Source: a virus. From it: a stretch of 42,797 nucleotides of DNA. Shown here in pieces: positions 33,907 through 40,981 of the stretch. Each line of letters begins with the position of its first letter. The first letter of the stretch is position 1. The stretch is from the IMG/VR virus record IMGVR_UViG_3300017719_000030, positions 1 through 42,797 of that record. One strand, 5' to 3'. The notes below the pieces were generated by a model, which did not search any database, was not told where the DNA came from, and was given only the letters and a program-made list of their open reading frames with translations. Position numbers and translations under genes: made by a program.

Positions 33907-34176
33907 TTATATGAGCCCTGTGCCATTACAGGTAGGGCATGTGGAAGGTTGAGGTGGTTTGTCTGCAGGCGAGGTGTTTGCTTCTGCGTTGTCGAAGTCG
34001 TATATGTACCAGATCGTACTGCCAACAGAGACTGCATCACCGGCTACGCATTCATCCATCGTAGTCTGAGCGATTACGCCATTGATCTTAACGTTGTTAC
34101 CTTTGACGTGTCTTTGAAAAGCTTCTTCTTTAATGTACTGTTCAATGTACGGTCTTATTGCTGGCCACAATTTCAT
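33907..34176 (-). CDS. Hypothetical protein with C-terminal CxxCxGxG zinc-knuckle half-site
   Basis: An 89-residue protein (MKLWPAIRPYIEQYIKEEAF start). Residues ~70-80 are a Pro-rich linker, and the end is TCPTCNGTGLI, one C-x-x-C-x-G-x-G repeat as in DnaJ zinc domains; a dimer would be needed to complete a zinc site. It starts 15 bases after the upstream stop and is last in the exported-protein block. It is itself without signal peptide. Confidence 0.65.
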   Translation of the reverse strand: MKLWPAIRPYIEQYIKEEAFQRHVKGNNVKINGVIAQTTMDECVAGDAVSVGSTIWYIYDFDNAEANTSPADKPPQPSTCPTCNGTGLI

Positions 34177-34191
34177 AATGTACTTTCCTTT

Positions 34192-34632
34192 CTAAAATGC
34201 TACTGATATCGATACACCAATATGATCATTATGAGCTACCACTCCCCATCGACCTACGTTTCCTCCGATCAATGCAGGTACAAGATCGTCTGGTTCATAA
34301 GATCCTATCATATAGTATAATCCACCCAAGAACAAACCATTGATAAGTAGCGATTTGTCCTTCGATGGACTGTTTCCATAGATGAGTGTATTTTCCTCTC
34401 TAAAACAATTACAAGGATGATTCATAGCCCACTGTGTTTGCTTATGGTCAACGTATGCAGCAAGACTATAGCTACTGAAAAGAAGCTGTTCTTTTCGAGT
34501 CCAGTCTCCAAAGTGTCTGATTTCACTATTTGCAAAACTCGCAAGTAGTAAAAATACTAAAGCGGTAACTTTACTAGCTTTCCCCAAGTGGGTTGTCGAG
34601 GGCTTTTTGTATTGTATCTCGTAAGCTTTCAT
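34192..34632 (-). CDS. Membrane/exported protein of unknown function
   Basis: A 146-residue protein. After ~20 basic N-terminal residues comes a hydrophobic stretch KVTALVFLLLASFANS (signal peptide or anchor). The rest has D-W-T-R-K-E-Q, DHKQTQWAMNHPCNCFREEN and NSPSKDKSLLINGLFLGGLY, which resembles the Q-T-x-x-(A)-x-x-(P)-x-x-x-x-E-x-N-x-x-x-G-x-x-P-S pattern of small bacterial membrane proteins. Ribosome site ggaga, 8 bases upstream. It overlaps the upstream gene by 59 bases. Confidence 0.65.
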   Translation of the reverse strand: MKAYEIQYKKPSTTHLGKASKVTALVFLLLASFANSEIRHFGDWTRKEQLLFSSYSLAAYVDHKQTQWAMNHPCNCFREENTLIYGNSPSKDKSLLINGLFLGGLYYMIGSYEPDDLVPALIGGNVGRWGVVAHNDHIGVSISVAF

Positions 34633-35128
34633 CTAACTTCTCCATCTTATCATCAATACGATCTTCTACTTCCCTCATCGTATTTCGAACGTCCTTTTCT
34701 GACTCTCTGCTAATGTCTGATACTTCTCGCAGTCTTGCATCTATTTCGTCTTGTACTGTCTTCACTCGGTTGCTAGCAGACTCAGCTACTCTTTCTGTTC
34801 TTATAATGTCATCTCGTAAACTATTCTTAATATCTCGAGTGTACTCAATAGCATCATCTAATTTACGTTCAATCGCTACGTTACGAGCTTCGACTGCTTC
34901 GATATCGAGTACTGCGAGCTTTTCGCTCATCTCTTGAAAAGCTTTATATGATTCAAACCCACCATACAATGCAGCGAGTACTGAACTCAGTAAACCAAAC
35001 GCTACACCTATTGTTGTCGGAGTCATACTGATTCCGAACAACTGGAATTTCGTGTTCTTTAGATTCTCAACACCTTCTTCAAGGTTTTCTGTCATCTCAC
35101 CTAAGTCTTTTTGTTTTCTTCTTGCCAT
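34574..35128 (-). CDS. Membrane-anchored coiled-coil protein
   Basis: A 184-residue protein. A basic/acidic N-terminus (MARRKQKDLGEMTENLEE) is followed by one transmembrane segment (TIGVAFGLLSSVLAALYGGF, about 37-57) and then ~120 residues of continuous charged helix with heptad character (ERKLDDAIEYTRDI ... RDTIQKALDN). It resembles spanin-like or septal coiled-coil anchors in layout, but no family is recognised. It overlaps the 47-residue gene upstream by 28 bases. Confidence 0.75.
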   Translation of the reverse strand: MARRKQKDLGEMTENLEEGVENLKNTKFQLFGISMTPTTIGVAFGLLSSVLAALYGGFESYKAFQEMSEKLAVLDIEAVEARNVAIERKLDDAIEYTRDIKNSLRDDIIRTERVAESASNRVKTVQDEIDARLREVSDISRESEKDVRNTMREVEDRIDDKMEKLDESLRDTIQKALDNPLGES

Positions 35129-35244
35129 GTTTTAGCCTCTCGTGCCAACTTCAAGTCGGTCGTTCTTATTATTAATGAACCATCATCAGAATATACTGTG
35201 TATGTTCTTCGCAGTTCTCTATCGATTTCAACTCTATAAGTCAT
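35101..35244 (-). CDS. 47-residue hypothetical protein
   Basis: Frame from ATG 35244 to TAG 35101: MTYRVEIDRELRRTYTVYSD, then DGSLIIRTTDLKLAREAKTW. The start overlaps the upstream stop as ATGA, and the end overlaps the next gene by 28 bases in another frame. Beta-hairpin plus helix composition; no motif. The coupling on both sides and the absence of any other frame in the gap support it. Confidence 0.65.
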   Translation of the reverse strand: MTYRVEIDRELRRTYTVYSDDGSLIIRTTDLKLAREAKTWQEENKKT

Positions 35245-35708
35245 GATATTATCAATCCCACAGCACCAATTACAACTACAAGGCCAACCGCAAGAACTAT
35301 TGCGCCTAGGCTAATGTCAATCCAGAAAGCGTTCCTTTCTGCCTTTTTGCGGGCAGCAACCATTCGAGCTTCACGTATTCTTCTACGTTCTCTCATCATA
35401 TCTTCATAAAAGTGAATTTGACCAGAATAGATCAGGAAGTCTCGGAGCTCTTTTTCAATCGCTGCTATTTTATGCTTCGCAGCGGTTACTTGCAAGGCTT
35501 GTGCCTCGACGCTCTTGCCCGAGAAAATTTTGCTAAACGCTGGCGCGTTCTTTGCTGCAATGTTGGCTTCTGCTATACTTTCTTTCGCGTCAAAAAATCT
35601 TGTAAAACCTTCATAGAGATCCTGTGCTTCTCGACCTCTTTCCACACCATTCTTTATCATGTTATAAGCAGAGCCAGCTAGCTGTAAAGCTACCGATATC
35701 TCTACCAT
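35241..35708 (-). CDS. Conserved phage protein with C-terminal transmembrane segment
   Basis: A 155-residue protein. Residues 1-125 are helical and basic (VALQLAGSAYNMIKNGVERG, then MRERRRIREARMVAARKKAE); residues ~130-155 form a transmembrane segment (ISLGAIVLAVGLVVVIGAVG) at the very end, a tail-anchor layout. I associate similar proteins with marine T4-like phages, function unknown. Ribosome site gaaggatag. Confidence 0.75.
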   Translation of the reverse strand: MVEISVALQLAGSAYNMIKNGVERGREAQDLYEGFTRFFDAKESIAEANIAAKNAPAFSKIFSGKSVEAQALQVTAAKHKIAAIEKELRDFLIYSGQIHFYEDMMRERRRIREARMVAARKKAERNAFWIDISLGAIVLAVGLVVVIGAVGLIIS

Positions 35709-35731
35709 GATTTACTATCCTTCAGTGTTCC

Positions 35732-36178
35732 TTAGTTTTCAAACTTTAATTGCTTAAGTTGTTGTATCTCTTGTCTAAGCTTAAGTACTTCTAGACGTTT
35801 CTTTTCAAGCTCGAGCTCGTATAGTTTACTACAATCTAATCGCTTTTTTGGAGCACCGATCGGAATTGTAATTCTTCCATAAACGCCCACATCACGAATA
35901 AAGTTGTCTGAAAACTGATTGTAATACGACGGATCATTTTGCAATGCGAACTGGTTCATCATAGGATCGTTCTGGTTTAAAATACCAACAACGCCAAATT
36001 CTACATTTGTAGAAGAACCAATTGCCGCAGAACATTCAACGTCTCCAGCTCTTACTCTATCAGACTGAAATGATTGTTGTGACTGTGGAATGGCTAGGTT
36101 TAAGCTACTTTGACCGTAAGCTCCACCGCACCATAATCCCACCACAAAATACACACAGCATATTAATAATCTATTCAT
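35732..36178 (-). CDS. Exported protein with C-terminal coiled coil
   Basis: A 148-residue protein with a signal peptide (MNRLLICCVYFVVGLWCGGA, likely cleavage after Gly22). The mature part has D-V-E-C-S-A-A-I-G-S-S-T-N-V-E-F-G, GVYGRITIPIGAPKKRLDCS (two Cys) and a C-terminal coiled coil of ~35 residues (LYELELEKKRLEVLKLRQEI). It overlaps the chaperone-like gene upstream by 8 bases. Its role is unknown; a periplasmic or outer-membrane position is inferred. Confidence 0.7.
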   Translation of the reverse strand: MNRLLICCVYFVVGLWCGGAYGQSSLNLAIPQSQQSFQSDRVRAGDVECSAAIGSSTNVEFGVVGILNQNDPMMNQFALQNDPSYYNQFSDNFIRDVGVYGRITIPIGAPKKRLDCSKLYELELEKKRLEVLKLRQEIQQLKQLKFEN

Positions 36179-36554
36179 CTTTTATCTTCGAACATATTCT
36201 AGAGGATACAACAGTGGCTGCCTCAGTGCCAGCCAACAGTTTTGATCGAGAACAGATATACACAGCTTGCTTTATTTCTGCCTCGCGTATGTAGACTTCA
36301 ACTTCAACTGATTGCAGATATTTAACAGGAAGTATACGTTGCGGAGTCGCAAATCGTACCTTATTCATGTCTTTATCTAACACTTGAAATTCATAATAGG
36401 ACACATCATTGCGTCCATTAAAGAGTCTTAGCCTAGTACTATATATTCCTTCTACAAAGGAAGGAATCATTTTGGGGTATGTTGGAGTCCATTGATGAGC
36501 CATTGCTGACCCACCAATGAAAAGCATCATTCCCGTTATCAAAAATTTCATCAT
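36171..36554 (-). CDS. Exported periplasmic-chaperone-like protein
   Basis: A 127-residue protein: signal peptide MMKFLITGMMLFIGGSAMA before HQW, then one Ig-like domain. SFVEGIYSTRLRLFNGRNDV, SYYEFQVLDKDM, RFATPQRILPV and LQSVEVEVYIR resemble the strand order of the N-terminal domain of PapD/CupB-type fimbrial chaperones, where R-(L/I)-x-(I/L)-x-N is conserved. Two Cys (YICSRSK and SRICSK) could pair. It is half the length of true chaperones (about 230). It follows the pilin-like gene by 17 bases. Similar proteins seem to recur in marine T4-like phages. Confidence 0.65.
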   Translation of the reverse strand: MMKFLITGMMLFIGGSAMAHQWTPTYPKMIPSFVEGIYSTRLRLFNGRNDVSYYEFQVLDKDMNKVRFATPQRILPVKYLQSVEVEVYIREAEIKQAVYICSRSKLLAGTEAATVVSSRICSKIKDE

Positions 36555-36571
36555 AATAAAAATTGCTCATG

Positions 36572-37066
36572 TTACATTGCGATACATTCTGCTTCTACAA
36601 CTGCACGGTAAGTTCCAGCAGGCCATGCTTTTTGGAATCCGTATTCAACATCAGATTCTACTTTAAACCATGTGCTACCGGCTGTAGTCAGTGCAATTTC
36701 AGTTACATTGTCGTACTCGATCTTATCAGTGTCATAGGCAGACATTGCTGCATCAGATACTTCTTTAACTGAAACTTCGCCGGTCCATTGAGTAGTGTCA
36801 CTCAATCCAGGGCTCTCAGTAAAAGAGATAGGATGCTTGATGTAAGCTTTGTAGTAGCTAGCCTGAACTACGTCGTATCGAATAATTGGCTCAACACCAG
36901 CGTCTGCTGTAGCTGTGCTTAGCTTGTATGGAAGTGGGTTACCATAAACACCAACTGTGTCTGTAGTTACTGTACACTTAGATTCTACTGTACCAATCAA
37001 TGGAGTATCGACTGCTAGTGCCAAAGGGCTTATAAGAGCGAGGCCGAGTAGTGCTTTCTTGAACAT
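36572..37066 (-). CDS. Exported pilin-subunit-like protein
   Basis: A 164-residue protein: signal peptide MFKKALLGLALISPLALA, then a beta-rich domain that opens GTVESKCTVTTDTVGVYGNP and closes with P-A-G-T-Y-R-A-V-V-E-A-E-C-I-A-M. The Cys near the first strand and another near the last (C31, C161), with a terminal V-x-V/A-E-A-x-C strand, recall spore-coat-U and chaperone-usher subunits. No usher is encoded in the window. Ribosome site aaggagaac. A virion or cell-surface role is inferred only from export and company. Confidence 0.65.
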   Translation of the reverse strand: MFKKALLGLALISPLALAVDTPLIGTVESKCTVTTDTVGVYGNPLPYKLSTATADAGVEPIIRYDVVQASYYKAYIKHPISFTESPGLSDTTQWTGEVSVKEVSDAAMSAYDTDKIEYDNVTEIALTTAGSTWFKVESDVEYGFQKAWPAGTYRAVVEAECIAM

Positions 37067-37081
37067 ATTTTGTTCTCCTTA

Positions 37082-37969
37082 TTATTTTTTGCTTTTATAC
37101 TGCAAATTTACTAAATCATTATGCATAGCATCTTGTGCAAAGTTCACTCGTCTCGCCCGAGCATTGTCGGGCAGTTTCCCATCTTTTAGTTCAATTTTTT
37201 CTTCGTACTGGGTTGATGGCAACGCAACCAAATAGCTTTGAGGTACAAAGTCTAATGCTTGTAATCCTGCATAAGCTAATTGTGACGCTCCTGCTATTGC
37301 GGTGCCGTTCTCTGTGCCGAGGAGTTTTTCAAGGCGTTCATCTTCACCTTCATCCTCGTCAACAATCTTTTGTCGCTGACGTTCTTCTTCGTCTTCGCTA
37401 TCCATCATAGCTTTTCTATTAAGCTCTGCTTGGACTAAATCATCATCCATTGGGTCATAAGCTTCAGGCTCACCATCTTGTGGTATTGTCGGATCTTTCC
37501 AGCCTGGGCATGTTGGCCCTCCTGCTTGTGGGTCAAAGCAAGGTTCGTATTTGTAAGCGTATGCAACAAATGGATCTTCTACATCCCCTTCGCCTTCGAC
37601 TTCAATCGAACCCAAGCCCCACAATTCTCTTGGAATATTTTCTACGGCTACAGCTTTATTGATCGTACTGCCTGGAATACCAGACCAATCATCAGTCGAT
37701 CTAAAAATGTAGCCCGGTCCTTGTGCATTTTCGTTTTGAACATGAACCAGCATATTAGCGTCTTCGTCTTTTACTGTCGTATAACGATAGATCACAGTAC
37801 TTACTGATAAACCAGCTTGCTGAGGTAATATGTTATTCATTACCCACTGCAAACCAAAGTCTGCGGCATTGTTAGTTGTGCCGTAAACAGTCTCGTTGGA
37901 ATCAGAGTAAGAGTAAGAGGAGCAAGCTAGCAACGCCAGCCCCGCCCAGAAGTGTCTTGTTGCTATCAC
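37082..37969 (-). CDS. Exported acidic protein, possible lipoprotein (GTG start)
   Basis: A 295-residue protein. The GTG at 37969 is supported by an excellent aaggaggg site 5 bases upstream, despite a 68-base overlap with the gene before. The N-terminus MIATRHFWAGLALLACSSYS has a signal peptide with a lipobox-like L-L-A-C (Cys16). The mature part includes FVAYAYKYEPCFDPQAGGPT followed by C-P-G-W-K-D-P, a block I associate with marine myoviruses, then ~40 residues of Asp/Glu-rich sequence (DSEDEEERQRQKIVDEDEGE) and a basic end. Function unknown. Confidence 0.7.
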   Translation of the reverse strand: MIATRHFWAGLALLACSSYSYSDSNETVYGTTNNAADFGLQWVMNNILPQQAGLSVSTVIYRYTTVKDEDANMLVHVQNENAQGPGYIFRSTDDWSGIPGSTINKAVAVENIPRELWGLGSIEVEGEGDVEDPFVAYAYKYEPCFDPQAGGPTCPGWKDPTIPQDGEPEAYDPMDDDLVQAELNRKAMMDSEDEEERQRQKIVDEDEGEDERLEKLLGTENGTAIAGASQLAYAGLQALDFVPQSYLVALPSTQYEEKIELKDGKLPDNARARRVNFAQDAMHNDLVNLQYKSKK

Positions 37970-38498
37970 TCATGCCCTCCTTTTTCTTATCATCGGTAGG
38001 CTGCTTTGTAACATCAGCTGCCCAAGCGACTTTAGCTGCTTCGCCTATTTGCCCATCGTAAGGACAAGGCGTTCCAGCCATCATCATTGCATCAAAGACT
38101 CGTTTATCTTGACACATTGTTGATACTGCAGCAACCTTCATTCCCATATCGTAAAGCGTTTTCGAAAGTTTTAATCTTTCGCAATTATCGTCAGTTACTT
38201 GTGTTCCTGTCGATATACCTAAAATCTGTGTTTGAATCGCGCCTGCTACACCAAAAGTACAAAGATCCGAGTTCGATGTGTTAATCGTCGGAGTAATTGC
38301 TGAGGCCGGTGGCGACTTCAAAGTTGTCGTAGTATTGCCATTCGTCGTTACAGTACTGTTTGATGTAGAATCCGTACGAATTACATCATCTGGTAACGTG
38401 CTATCTGTACCTTCATCTGCTTCTTGAGCGAATGCAGATACAGACAAACCTAGTAACAATACTAGCCCTAGTTTTTTTAATACCATAATATTACCCAT
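37902..38498 (-). CDS. Exported protein with signal peptide and C-terminal hydrophobic anchor
   Basis: A 198-residue protein. Signal peptide ends VLLLGLSVSAFA before QEAD. A Ser/Thr/Asn-rich linker follows, then a conserved block with four Cys (DLCTFGVAGAIQTQILGIST, DDNCERLKLS, VSTMCQDKRVF, GTPCPYDGQIGE) and at the end GGAGVASLLLLLLL, a membrane anchor. ATG 38498 has ggaaac upstream; ATG 38486 would give MVLKKLG and is equally possible. A longer frame to 38555 has no ATG. It is the first gene of the exported block, behind the palindromes at 38582-38620 and a GATAAATA element. Confidence 0.7.
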   Translation of the reverse strand: MGNIMVLKKLGLVLLLGLSVSAFAQEADEGTDSTLPDDVIRTDSTSNSTVTTNGNTTTTLKSPPASAITPTINTSNSDLCTFGVAGAIQTQILGISTGTQVTDDNCERLKLSKTLYDMGMKVAAVSTMCQDKRVFDAMMMAGTPCPYDGQIGEAAKVAWAADVTKQPTDDKKKEGMSDSNKTLLGGAGVASLLLLLLL

Positions 38499-38545
38499 TG
38501 TTTCCAAAAAAATCCATGCACTTACAAACGTATAGTCTTCATAAC

Positions 38546-38553
38546 TATTTATC
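38546..38553 (-). promoter_or_regulatory. Possible late promoter (GATAAATA) for the exported-protein block
   Basis: Minus-strand GATAAATA, one mismatch from TATAAATA, 47 bases before the start at 38498. An isolated TAGAAT (38561-38566) just upstream lacks a -35 at the right distance. Either could start the block's message. Confidence 0.35.
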
Positions 38554-38581
38554 AAATATTATTCTACGGTAGTCTTTTTTT

Positions 38582-38620
38582 TGACGGTGTAACCGTCACA
38601 ATGTTGACAGCTAGTCAACA
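38582..38620. repeat. Two adjacent perfect inverted repeats
   Basis: TGACGGT-GTA-ACCGTCA (38582-38598) and TGTTGAC-AGCTA-GTCAACA (38602-38620), each with 7-base arms, separated by 3 bases. An A/T-tract of nine bases lies on the 38574-38582 side. On neither strand does a T-run follow a hairpin, so this does not read as a normal terminator. It lies between the stop at 38627 and the exported block, so operator or RNA-processing sites are possible. Confidence 0.6.
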
Positions 38621-38626
38621 AAATGA

Positions 38627-38821
38627 CTATTTTTGGAACATATTTACATCTTGACTTTCATAAAGACTGATAAGTTGTTCGTATTCGCGCAGCACACCAG
38701 GTGGAAATTCAAAATCAGGATTGTAACGGCGAGTGAATTCCATCTCTTTTACGAGACTATTCAATCGCTGTTTTTCCTGAAAGTTGTATTCCAAAGGATG
38801 CAGTTTTTCATTGGCTTCCAT
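38627..38821 (-). CDS. Small hypothetical protein
   Basis: A 64-residue charged helical protein (MEANEKLHPLEYNFQEKQRL start). Ribosome site taggaactt. It starts 1 base after the upstream stop. No motif is recognised. Confidence 0.65.
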   Translation of the reverse strand: MEANEKLHPLEYNFQEKQRLNSLVKEMEFTRRYNPDFEFPPGVLREYEQLISLYESQDVNMFQK

Positions 38822-38822
38822 G

Positions 38823-39005
38823 TTAAGTTCCTAAAAATTTTGAAAGGAGTTTATCTCCTCTCACGTTGATCCAGTCTGTAGCGATGTTAAGCCCTTTGAG
38901 TGTGTAAACCCATGCTTCCCATAACAGTACTGGTATAATTACTAGCGCAACTTTTGCTAAGTACAACCACTCAACATCAGTTAAGAAGTTTTTGATTTTG
39001 TTCAT
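38823..39005 (-). CDS. Small membrane protein
   Basis: A 60-residue protein with one transmembrane segment (YLAKVALVIIPVLLWEAWVY) between a short charged start and a C-terminal amphipathic tail. ATG 39005 was chosen because agggggaa is 6 bases upstream; the in-frame ATG at 39011 has that site directly adjacent, too close to work. Confidence 0.65.
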   Translation of the reverse strand: MNKIKNFLTDVEWLYLAKVALVIIPVLLWEAWVYTLKGLNIATDWINVRGDKLLSKFLGT

Positions 39006-39016
39006 ACACATTCCCC

Positions 39017-39247
39017 CTATGTGTTATCACCATCAAAATATTTCACCTTGCTCTTATCAAATACTGATGTCGCTTTACGACCCCAGCTACCGAACAGATA
39101 TACTGCCCATCCACTAAATCCTTCTTCCCAAGGAAGCGCGATTCGACGCTCTTGTCTTTTCTCCTCGTTGAGATGAACTGACATAGCAACCACAAATACT
39201 GCGAAAACTATGAATAAGATTTGAATGAATAATTCAAGTACGAACAT
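39017..39247 (-). CDS. Small membrane protein
   Basis: A 76-residue protein: an N-terminal transmembrane segment (ELFIQILFIVFAVFVVAMSV), a charged NEEKRQERR stretch, then LPWEEGFSGWAVYLFGSWGR and an acidic end. It overlaps the SWIM-finger gene by 14 bases. No function is recognised. Confidence 0.65.
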   Translation of the reverse strand: MFVLELFIQILFIVFAVFVVAMSVHLNEEKRQERRIALPWEEGFSGWAVYLFGSWGRKATSVFDKSKVKYFDGDNT

Positions 39248-39539
39248 GCTTGCAATCTCCTCTATAGATGAATCCTGGGCACGAACATTTACCGTCCAGT
39301 ATATTATATATCTTACCGCTAGATCCTACAACTTGCTTTACATTTGGGTGGTACACATCGGTACGTTCACCGATCTTTTTAAACTTACGACGAGTCTTAC
39401 TGAAAGCTTTCAAGGGATTCTTAAAGACCTTGTCGTTGTACTGGACTAAGTGTCCAGCACTGTTGACGTGGTAAATTCCATTTTGAACTTGATGACCAGC
39501 TTTAGACCAGTCAGTCACTTCTTGTAGAATTTCAATCAT
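39234..39539 (-). CDS. SWIM-type zinc-finger protein
   Basis: A 101-residue basic protein. The C-terminal K-C-S-C-P-G-F-I-Y-R-G-D-C-K-H-V matches the SWIM finger C-x-C-x(n)-C-x-H, a zinc motif found in DNA-associated proteins. The start at 39539 (second of two adjacent ATGs) has gagga at the best distance; an extension upstream would overlap the 38-residue gene completely. The finger ends the protein, with only three residues after it. A DNA- or protein-binding early regulator is possible. Confidence 0.7.
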   Translation of the reverse strand: MIEILQEVTDWSKAGHQVQNGIYHVNSAGHLVQYNDKVFKNPLKAFSKTRRKFKKIGERTDVYHPNVKQVVGSSGKIYNILDGKCSCPGFIYRGDCKHVRT

Positions 39540-39648
39540 CATATTCCTCATTTTCTCGTTCACGAACTGCATTGATCATTTCGATGAGCTCTTCAATTTC
39601 TCGAGCATCACGTTCTGTATCAAGCTCTAATTCAATTTTGATTTTCAT
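39532..39648 (-). CDS. 38-residue acidic helical protein
   Basis: Frame from ATG 39648 to TGA 39532: MKIKIELELDTERDAREIEE, then LIEMINAVREREN. An initial beta strand is followed by a long helix. Ribosome site taggaaa, 6 bases upstream. The end overlaps the SWIM gene start by 8 bases. It fills the only gap in this stretch and keeps the coupled style of neighbours. No function is known. Confidence 0.55.
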   Translation of the reverse strand: MKIKIELELDTERDAREIEELIEMINAVRERENEEYDD

Positions 39649-39656
39649 CCTATTTC

Positions 39657-39956
39657 CTAACGACGGTGAATGTAGACGTCGATTCGCTTAGAGTTTGCTA
39701 AACCTCCGACTACATCACCTTGTGAAGTGTAGGAGCGATTGTTTTCTTTTCGAATGGCCTCTCGACCTTTCAATGAAACACGATACTGAAGTGGAAACCC
39801 ACGACGATCGACGGATCCAGCTTCTCGTAGTTGCTTATTCATTACAGCTACAATATCCTTAATCTCTTCGATTTGCATCATGTCAGAAGAACATTCCGTA
39901 TATGCACTTCCAATATACGAGTTTGAATTTCGTTTTGTCATATTTACTCGTTGCAT
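39657..39956 (-). CDS. Small basic hypothetical protein
   Basis: A 99-residue protein: MQRVNMTKRNSNSYIGSAYT start, a helical I-E-E-I-K-D-I-V-A-V-M-N region, then R-G-F-P-L-Q-Y-R-V-S-L-K-G-R and a basic end with D-V-Y-I-H-R-R. Ribosome site taggag, 7 bases upstream. It lies directly after the terminator of the DUF932 gene, so it needs read-through or a promoter not seen here. Confidence 0.65.
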   Translation of the reverse strand: MQRVNMTKRNSNSYIGSAYTECSSDMMQIEEIKDIVAVMNKQLREAGSVDRRGFPLQYRVSLKGREAIRKENNRSYTSQGDVVGGLANSKRIDVYIHRR

Positions 39957-39976
39957 TACATTACTCCTAATTAATT

Positions 39977-40004
39977 AAAAAAACGAGGTAGCTTACGCTA
40001 CCTC
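39977..40004 (-). terminator. Intrinsic terminator overlapping the DUF932 stop codon
   Basis: On the minus strand GAGGTAGC-GTAA-GCTACCTC-G followed by seven T: an 8-base perfect stem whose 4-base loop contains the TAA stop of the gene. It ends the DUF932 message exactly at its coding end. Confidence 0.92.
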
Positions 40005-40946
40005 TGCCATCTCAACCGCAAGGTCAAGAGCATCAAGTTTACGCTTAGCGTTGACTCCGAACCAAGCTGAAGTAGCTCGAGCATCGGCTGATCGACCAAG
40101 TTCATGGTCAGTCAAGTAAGTCACTGCGTTATAAGCGTTCCACCAAGAACCTCGTGCAAAGTCAGCACCTGGTTGAGTATCTACAATCTCGAAGGCACGT
40201 TCAGCAGTTCGGCTGAGTGTCCTGTGTTCCTGAGAAGAAGTACCAAAGATTTGTCCAAGGAATTGCTTGAAAGACTCATCGGTATAACGCTTCTTGCCTA
40301 GGAATGCAGCAGCTTCTTTGAATTGCTCAATTCGATTATGAGAGATTCCAAGAGCAGTTTTTACCGCTTCAGCATCGAACTGATTACGGTGAGAGACACG
40401 TATTGCAGGCTGACCTTTTTCTGTCAATGCCATCGAAAGTGTATTGTTACATACCACTCGAGTCATAACAAACTTTACATCAATACTTTTGCCGTAGCGA
40501 TGAGGGTTTGAAAACAAGAGGTAACCTTTGACTTCATCACCACCGAAAAGCTCGAATCCATCTCGAACGTCAGCAGCAGCGAAGACAATTTGTCCGTCTT
40601 TAAGCGAACCAGCGGTATCCATTACCATATCACCAGCTTTAACGAAATCGTTGAAGAAGTCGAAAGCTTCAGTGTTTTGGCAAGGATTCCAGTTTCCACC
40701 GACGTTAGTAAGGATCTTCTTGTCAGTGTCACGAATCAATGTTTGCTGACCAGTTTTAACCTGCTCACCATCGATGTCGATGTAAGAATCTTTGAGAGAA
40801 ACTGTCCAGTCAAGACCAGCAGCTTTCATCATTTCACGAGGAGTCATGTCGTCTTCGACAGGAGTACCCATACCGTGCCAAGGCACACCAGAAGATAAGC
40901 GGTAAGCCATTTGAGCTTCGTTGTTGATAATTTCTAATTCATGCAT
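39993..40946 (-). CDS. DUF932 family protein
   Basis: A 317-residue protein of the DUF932 / phage-plasmid-like family: PWHGMGTPVEDDMTPREMMK, AAGLDWTV, VGGNWNPCQNTEAFDFF, LLFSNPHRYGKSIDVKFVMT, RVVCNNTLSMAL, and R-G-S-W-W-N-A-Y-N-A-V-T-Y-L-T-D-H near the end. The family is widespread in phages and plasmids with no established biochemical role. It is a single-gene unit with a consensus sigma70 promoter (40982-41010) and a terminator at its stop, suggesting strong, early, separate expression. Ribosome site taggaaac. Confidence 0.88.
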   Translation of the reverse strand: MHELEIINNEAQMAYRLSSGVPWHGMGTPVEDDMTPREMMKAAGLDWTVSLKDSYIDIDGEQVKTGQQTLIRDTDKKILTNVGGNWNPCQNTEAFDFFNDFVKAGDMVMDTAGSLKDGQIVFAAADVRDGFELFGGDEVKGYLLFSNPHRYGKSIDVKFVMTRVVCNNTLSMALTEKGQPAIRVSHRNQFDAEAVKTALGISHNRIEQFKEAAAFLGKKRYTDESFKQFLGQIFGTSSQEHRTLSRTAERAFEIVDTQPGADFARGSWWNAYNAVTYLTDHELGRSADARATSAWFGVNAKRKLDALDLAVEMAEVA

Positions 40947-40981
40947 AATGTAGTTTCCTAATCAATTAATTTATACTGCCT

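Noticed and set aside
33217-34206. Plus-strand frames at 33217-33441 and 33904-34206
   Set aside because: They cover the minus-strand promoters and genes and have no ribosome sites; the minus-strand frames there have coupling and family-like content.
38561-38589. TAGAAT at 38561-38566 as a full sigma70 promoter for the exported block
   Set aside because: No -35-like hexamer lies 15-19 bases upstream; the bases there belong to the palindrome.
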